Source of the DNA: Cupriavidus basilensis
Lineage (GTDB): Bacteria; Pseudomonadota; Gammaproteobacteria; Burkholderiales; Burkholderiaceae
Direction of reading: 5' to 3'
Assembly (NCBI RefSeq): GCF_000876015.1
Contig: NZ_BBQM01000014.1
Location: forward strand, 62,001-126,000
Length of the DNA stretch: 64,000 nucleotides
The notes below the pieces were generated by a model, which was not told the DNA's origin, did not search any database, and was given only the letters and a program-made list of their open reading frames with translations. The translations under genes and the position numbers were made by a program. Below, piece by piece: positions 61,936 through 64,000 of this stretch. Positions within the stretch are counted from its first letter, which is position 1, and each line of letters begins with the position of its first letter.

Positions 61936-62919
61936 ATGCGCCTGCCATTCCTGCGCAACCTCGCCGTCGGCGCCGCCTGCGCACTGGCTACCCTGGCCGC
62001 CGTCCCCGCGGCCCATGCCGCCTGGCCCGACAAGCCGATCCGCTGGGTCGTGCCGTTCCCGGCCGGCGGCGCGATGGACAATATCGCCCGCACGCTGGGC
62101 GAGGAAATGTCGGCCTCGCTCGGGCAGGCCATCGTGGTGGAAAACCGCCCCGGCGCGGGCGGCAACATCGGCGCCGAGATGGTGGCGCGCTCGCCCGCGG
62201 ACGGCTACACGCTCATCATCGTGGCCAACGGCATGGCGGTGAACCCGGCGCTGTACGGGCGCCTGAACTACGACCCGGTCAAGGACTTCGCGCCGGTCTC
62301 GCTGCTGGCGGTGGTGCCCAACGTGCTGGTCACCAACAAGGCCAGGAAGCTGCCCGCCACGGTGCCGGACCTGATCGCCGCCGCGCGCGCCAACCCGGAC
62401 AAGTACACCTACGCCTCCGCCGGCAACGGCACCTCGATCCACCTCGCCGGCGAACTGTTCACCTCGCTTGCCGACGTCAGGATGCTGCACGTGCCCTACA
62501 AGGGCAGCGGCCCGGCCATGACCGACCTGCTCGGCGGGCAGGTCGACTACATGTTCGACAGCATCACCTCGGCCAAGCCGCACATCGACTCCGGCAAGCT
62601 CACGGCCATCGCGGTGACGACCGCCAGGCGCTCCACCACGCTGCCCAACGTGCCCACGATGGCCGAGGCCGGCGTCAAGGGCTACGACCTGTCGCCGTGG
62701 TTCGCCGCCTTCGTGCCGGCCCGCACGCCGCCCGAGGTGATCGCGCGCCTGAACCAGGCGATGGTCGCCGCGCTGGCCAGGCCGTCGGTGCGCACGCGCC
62801 TGGCCGGCATCGGCGCCGAGCCGATCGGCAGCACGCCGGCGCAACTGGGCAAGCACCTCGCCGAGGAAACGCAGAAGTGGGGCAAGCTGATCCGGGAGCG
62901 GGGGATTCACGCGGATTGA
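61936..62919 (+). CDS. Bug-family tripartite tricarboxylate transporter receptor (TctC-like)
   Basis: This 327-aa periplasmic protein has a signal peptide cut after AHA, then the Bug pattern WPDKPIRWVVPFPAGGAMDNIAR, VVENRPGAGGNIG and DGYTLI, and a C-terminal MAEAGVKGYDL...WFAAFVPA. These proteins bind carboxylates, often aromatic or dicarboxylic acids. No TctA or TctB gene is nearby, as usual for orphan Bug genes in this lineage. Placed after catC, it may bind an aromatic acid or muconate-related ligand. Confidence 0.9.
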   Translation: MRLPFLRNLAVGAACALATLAAVPAAHAAWPDKPIRWVVPFPAGGAMDNIARTLGEEMSASLGQAIVVENRPGAGGNIGAEMVARSPADGYTLIIVANGMAVNPALYGRLNYDPVKDFAPVSLLAVVPNVLVTNKARKLPATVPDLIAAARANPDKYTYASAGNGTSIHLAGELFTSLADVRMLHVPYKGSGPAMTDLLGGQVDYMFDSITSAKPHIDSGKLTAIAVTTARRSTTLPNVPTMAEAGVKGYDLSPWFAAFVPARTPPEVIARLNQAMVAALARPSVRTRLAGIGAEPIGSTPAQLGKHLAEETQKWGKLIRERGIHAD

Positions 62920-62992
62920 TCATTTGAGTGGCGCTGCCGCCTCTTCTCGGCGGGTACCGTGTTTCCTGGCGGTGCGCCGATTGCCCCTTGTT

Positions 62993-63007
62993 GATAGCAG
63001 TGCTATC
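62993..63007. promoter_or_regulatory. palindromic operator of the FitAB module
   Basis: GATAGCA-G-TGCTATC, a perfect 7+1+7 palindrome, 32 bp upstream of the antitoxin ATG and inside the likely promoter. FitA ribbon-helix-helix dimers bind such repeats. Confidence 0.65.
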
Positions 63008-63039
63008 GTTCTTGCGTGACAGTATCGGAAGGGGAAATC

Positions 63040-63276
63040 ATGGCCACTCTCCTGGTTCGCGGGATTGACGAGGCACTGGTGCAGCGGCTGCGCGAGCGCG
63101 CCGCCGCGCACGGGCGCAGCGCAGAGGCGGAACACCGCGAGATCCTCGCGCAGGCCCTGTCGGCAACCCGGCGCAGGAGCTTTGCCGAGATCCTGGCCAG
63201 CATGCCGGATGTCGGCGAGGACAGCGATTTCGAGCGGCTCGATCCGTCGTCCGGGGCCGTCCATGTATTTGATTGA
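63040..63276 (+). CDS. fitA: FitA-type ribbon-helix-helix antitoxin
   Basis: This 78-aa protein starts MATLLVRGIDEALVQRLRER, the typical RHH beta-strand and helix of FitA/VapB antitoxins, with GRSAEAEHREILAQAL completing the fold. The remaining tail is the toxin inhibitor. ATG 63040 follows GAAGGGG. It overlaps the toxin gene by 14 nt and probably represses the operon at the palindrome. Confidence 0.9.
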   Translation: MATLLVRGIDEALVQRLRERAAAHGRSAEAEHREILAQALSATRRRSFAEILASMPDVGEDSDFERLDPSSGAVHVFD

Positions 63277-63679
63277 TACCAACGTCATCAGCGAAGCGCG
63301 CAAGCGCGAGCGCGCCAACCCGGGGGTGCGAGACTTTTTCCGCGAGGCCGCGCAACGAGAGTCCGCTTTGTTTCTCTCCGTGGTCACGGTCGGCGAACTG
63401 CAGCGTGGCGTCGAGTTGATCCGGCATCGCGGAGATACCGCGCAGTTTGCCGCTCTGGGGGCCTGGCTCGAGTCCGTGTTGAGCGAATTCGCAGAGCGGA
63501 TCTTGCCCATCGACGATGTCGTCAGTCAGGTCTGGGGCCGCCTGCGCGTACCGCACGCGGAGCATGCGCTGGACAAGCTGATTGCGGCGACGGCGCTGGT
63601 GCATGACCTCACGGTCGTGACCCGCAATGTCGATGACTTCGCGGGCTGCGGCGCTCGCTTGCTGAACCCCTTCGCGTAA
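63263..63679 (+). CDS. fitB: FitB/VapC PIN-domain toxin
   Basis: This 138-aa protein has the PIN residues D5 (LIDTNVISE), E45 (VGELQRGV), D104 (HALDKLIAATA) and D124 (TRNVDDFAG). It is a Mg2+-dependent RNase restrained by FitA. This second PIN system belongs to the FitB branch, with an RHH antitoxin; the other one at 41.5 kb has an AbrB-type antitoxin. Confidence 0.92.
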   Translation: MYLIDTNVISEARKRERANPGVRDFFREAAQRESALFLSVVTVGELQRGVELIRHRGDTAQFAALGAWLESVLSEFAERILPIDDVVSQVWGRLRVPHAEHALDKLIAATALVHDLTVVTRNVDDFAGCGARLLNPFA

Positions 63680-63703
63680 ATCCCCCCGCTTTCGCCTGCT
63701 GCG

Positions 63704-64000
63704 CTATTTCCCCGCCGAAAACCGGACATCCCCATACCACGCCCGCGCGACCGCGCCGGTGTTGTCGGTATCGGTGAGCAGGCCGTAGGCGGTGAGCCTG
63801 CCCGGCGCTTCCTTGAAGGCGCGCTCGTAGTCCTGCGCCACGTTGCGGCTCAGGGACAGCCACTTGCCGACGTCGCCGGGGCCGCCCGATACCACGATCA
63901 TCTTGACGCGCGAGGTGTGCGGGTTGTCGAGGATGGTGCCCACCGGCACGCTGTCGGACCAGATGTACATCAGCGTGGCATAGGGCAGGTCTTCGCCGGC
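63704..64000 (-). CDS. DUF3047 protein, N-terminal part off the right edge
   Basis: The last 98 or so residues of a longer protein are visible, and the frame is open to the window end (AGEDLPYATLMYIWSDSVP). The pattern VPVGTILDNPHTSRVKMIVV, LSRNVAQDYERAF and LLTDTDNTGAVARAWYGDVRF is that of the DUF3047 family. Members are usually exported; the signal peptide would lie outside the window. Function is unknown. The stop converges on fitB with 24 bp between. Confidence 0.85.
   Translation of the reverse strand, partial: AGEDLPYATLMYIWSDSVPVGTILDNPHTSRVKMIVVSGGPGDVGKWLSLSRNVAQDYERAFKEAPGRLTAYGLLTDTDNTGAVARAWYGDVRFSAGK

Overview
This is a very GC-rich window that looks like a chromosome or chromid segment of a member of the Burkholderiales, most like Cupriavidus or Ralstonia. 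That placement is inferred from gene content and layout: an acoR / sigma-54 promoter / acoXABC acetoin cluster with an alpha/beta-hydrolase-type AcoC, a Bug-type (TctC) solute receptor beside catBC, several conserved betaproteobacterial hypothetical families, and three-letter codon use dominated by G or C. No rRNA, tRNA, CRISPR array, prophage or complete insertion sequence was seen.

Layout. 1-6.2 kb: a cut-off, degenerate ImmA/IrrE-like protein, an MFS metabolite/H+ symporter, an unknown 142-aa protein behind a promoter that carries a canonical LexA box, and a 950-aa M16 zinc protease. 6.3-8.4 kb: an Ada-AlkA fusion overlapping ogt (alkylation repair). 8.8-13.5 kb: three consecutive lipoprotein genes, namely a phosphoesterase, a di-haem cytochrome c peroxidase and an unknown. 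13.5-29.4 kb: mostly housekeeping or accessory single genes (prolyl hydroxylase, ThpR, YcgR with a FliA-type promoter, IclR, DUF1304, DUF985 cupin, DedA-rhodanese fusion, membrane-spanning patatin, TauD-like dioxygenase, TetR with a divergent flavin oxidoreductase, aldo/keto reductase, haloacid dehalogenase). 29.5-30.3 kb: an FkbM methyltransferase.

30.5-37.1 kb: the acetoin catabolic locus. AcoR is followed by two near-perfect palindromes, a textbook -24/-12 promoter and acoXABC. A HipA-like kinase (YjjJ type), a lipoate-ligase-like protein and an alpha-methylacyl-CoA racemase follow. 40.8-42.8 kb is a small accessory island: two copies of a 77-nt structured repeat with compensatory base changes bracket a MazE/PIN toxin-antitoxin pair, and an orphan XRE regulator follows.

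42.9-57.7 kb is one long leftward gene cluster. It holds a branched-chain-amino-acid-type ABC importer (livKHMGF), a short-chain dehydrogenase, a fused E1 alpha-beta 2-oxo-acid dehydrogenase, a VOC protein, E2, E3, a second short-chain dehydrogenase, a succinate-semialdehyde-type dehydrogenase and a shikimate-dehydrogenase-like protein. A divergent FadR-type GntR regulator and two GTNNNAC operators lie at its promoter. I read this as uptake plus oxidative catabolism of one unidentified substrate; it is the best candidate for an undescribed pathway.

58.9-64 kb: a terminator-like hairpin and short repeats, then the catechol branch (LysR regulator, ATAC-N7-GTAT operator, catB, catC, Bug receptor, with no catA in view), a FitAB toxin-antitoxin pair with its own palindrome, and a DUF3047 protein cut by the right edge.
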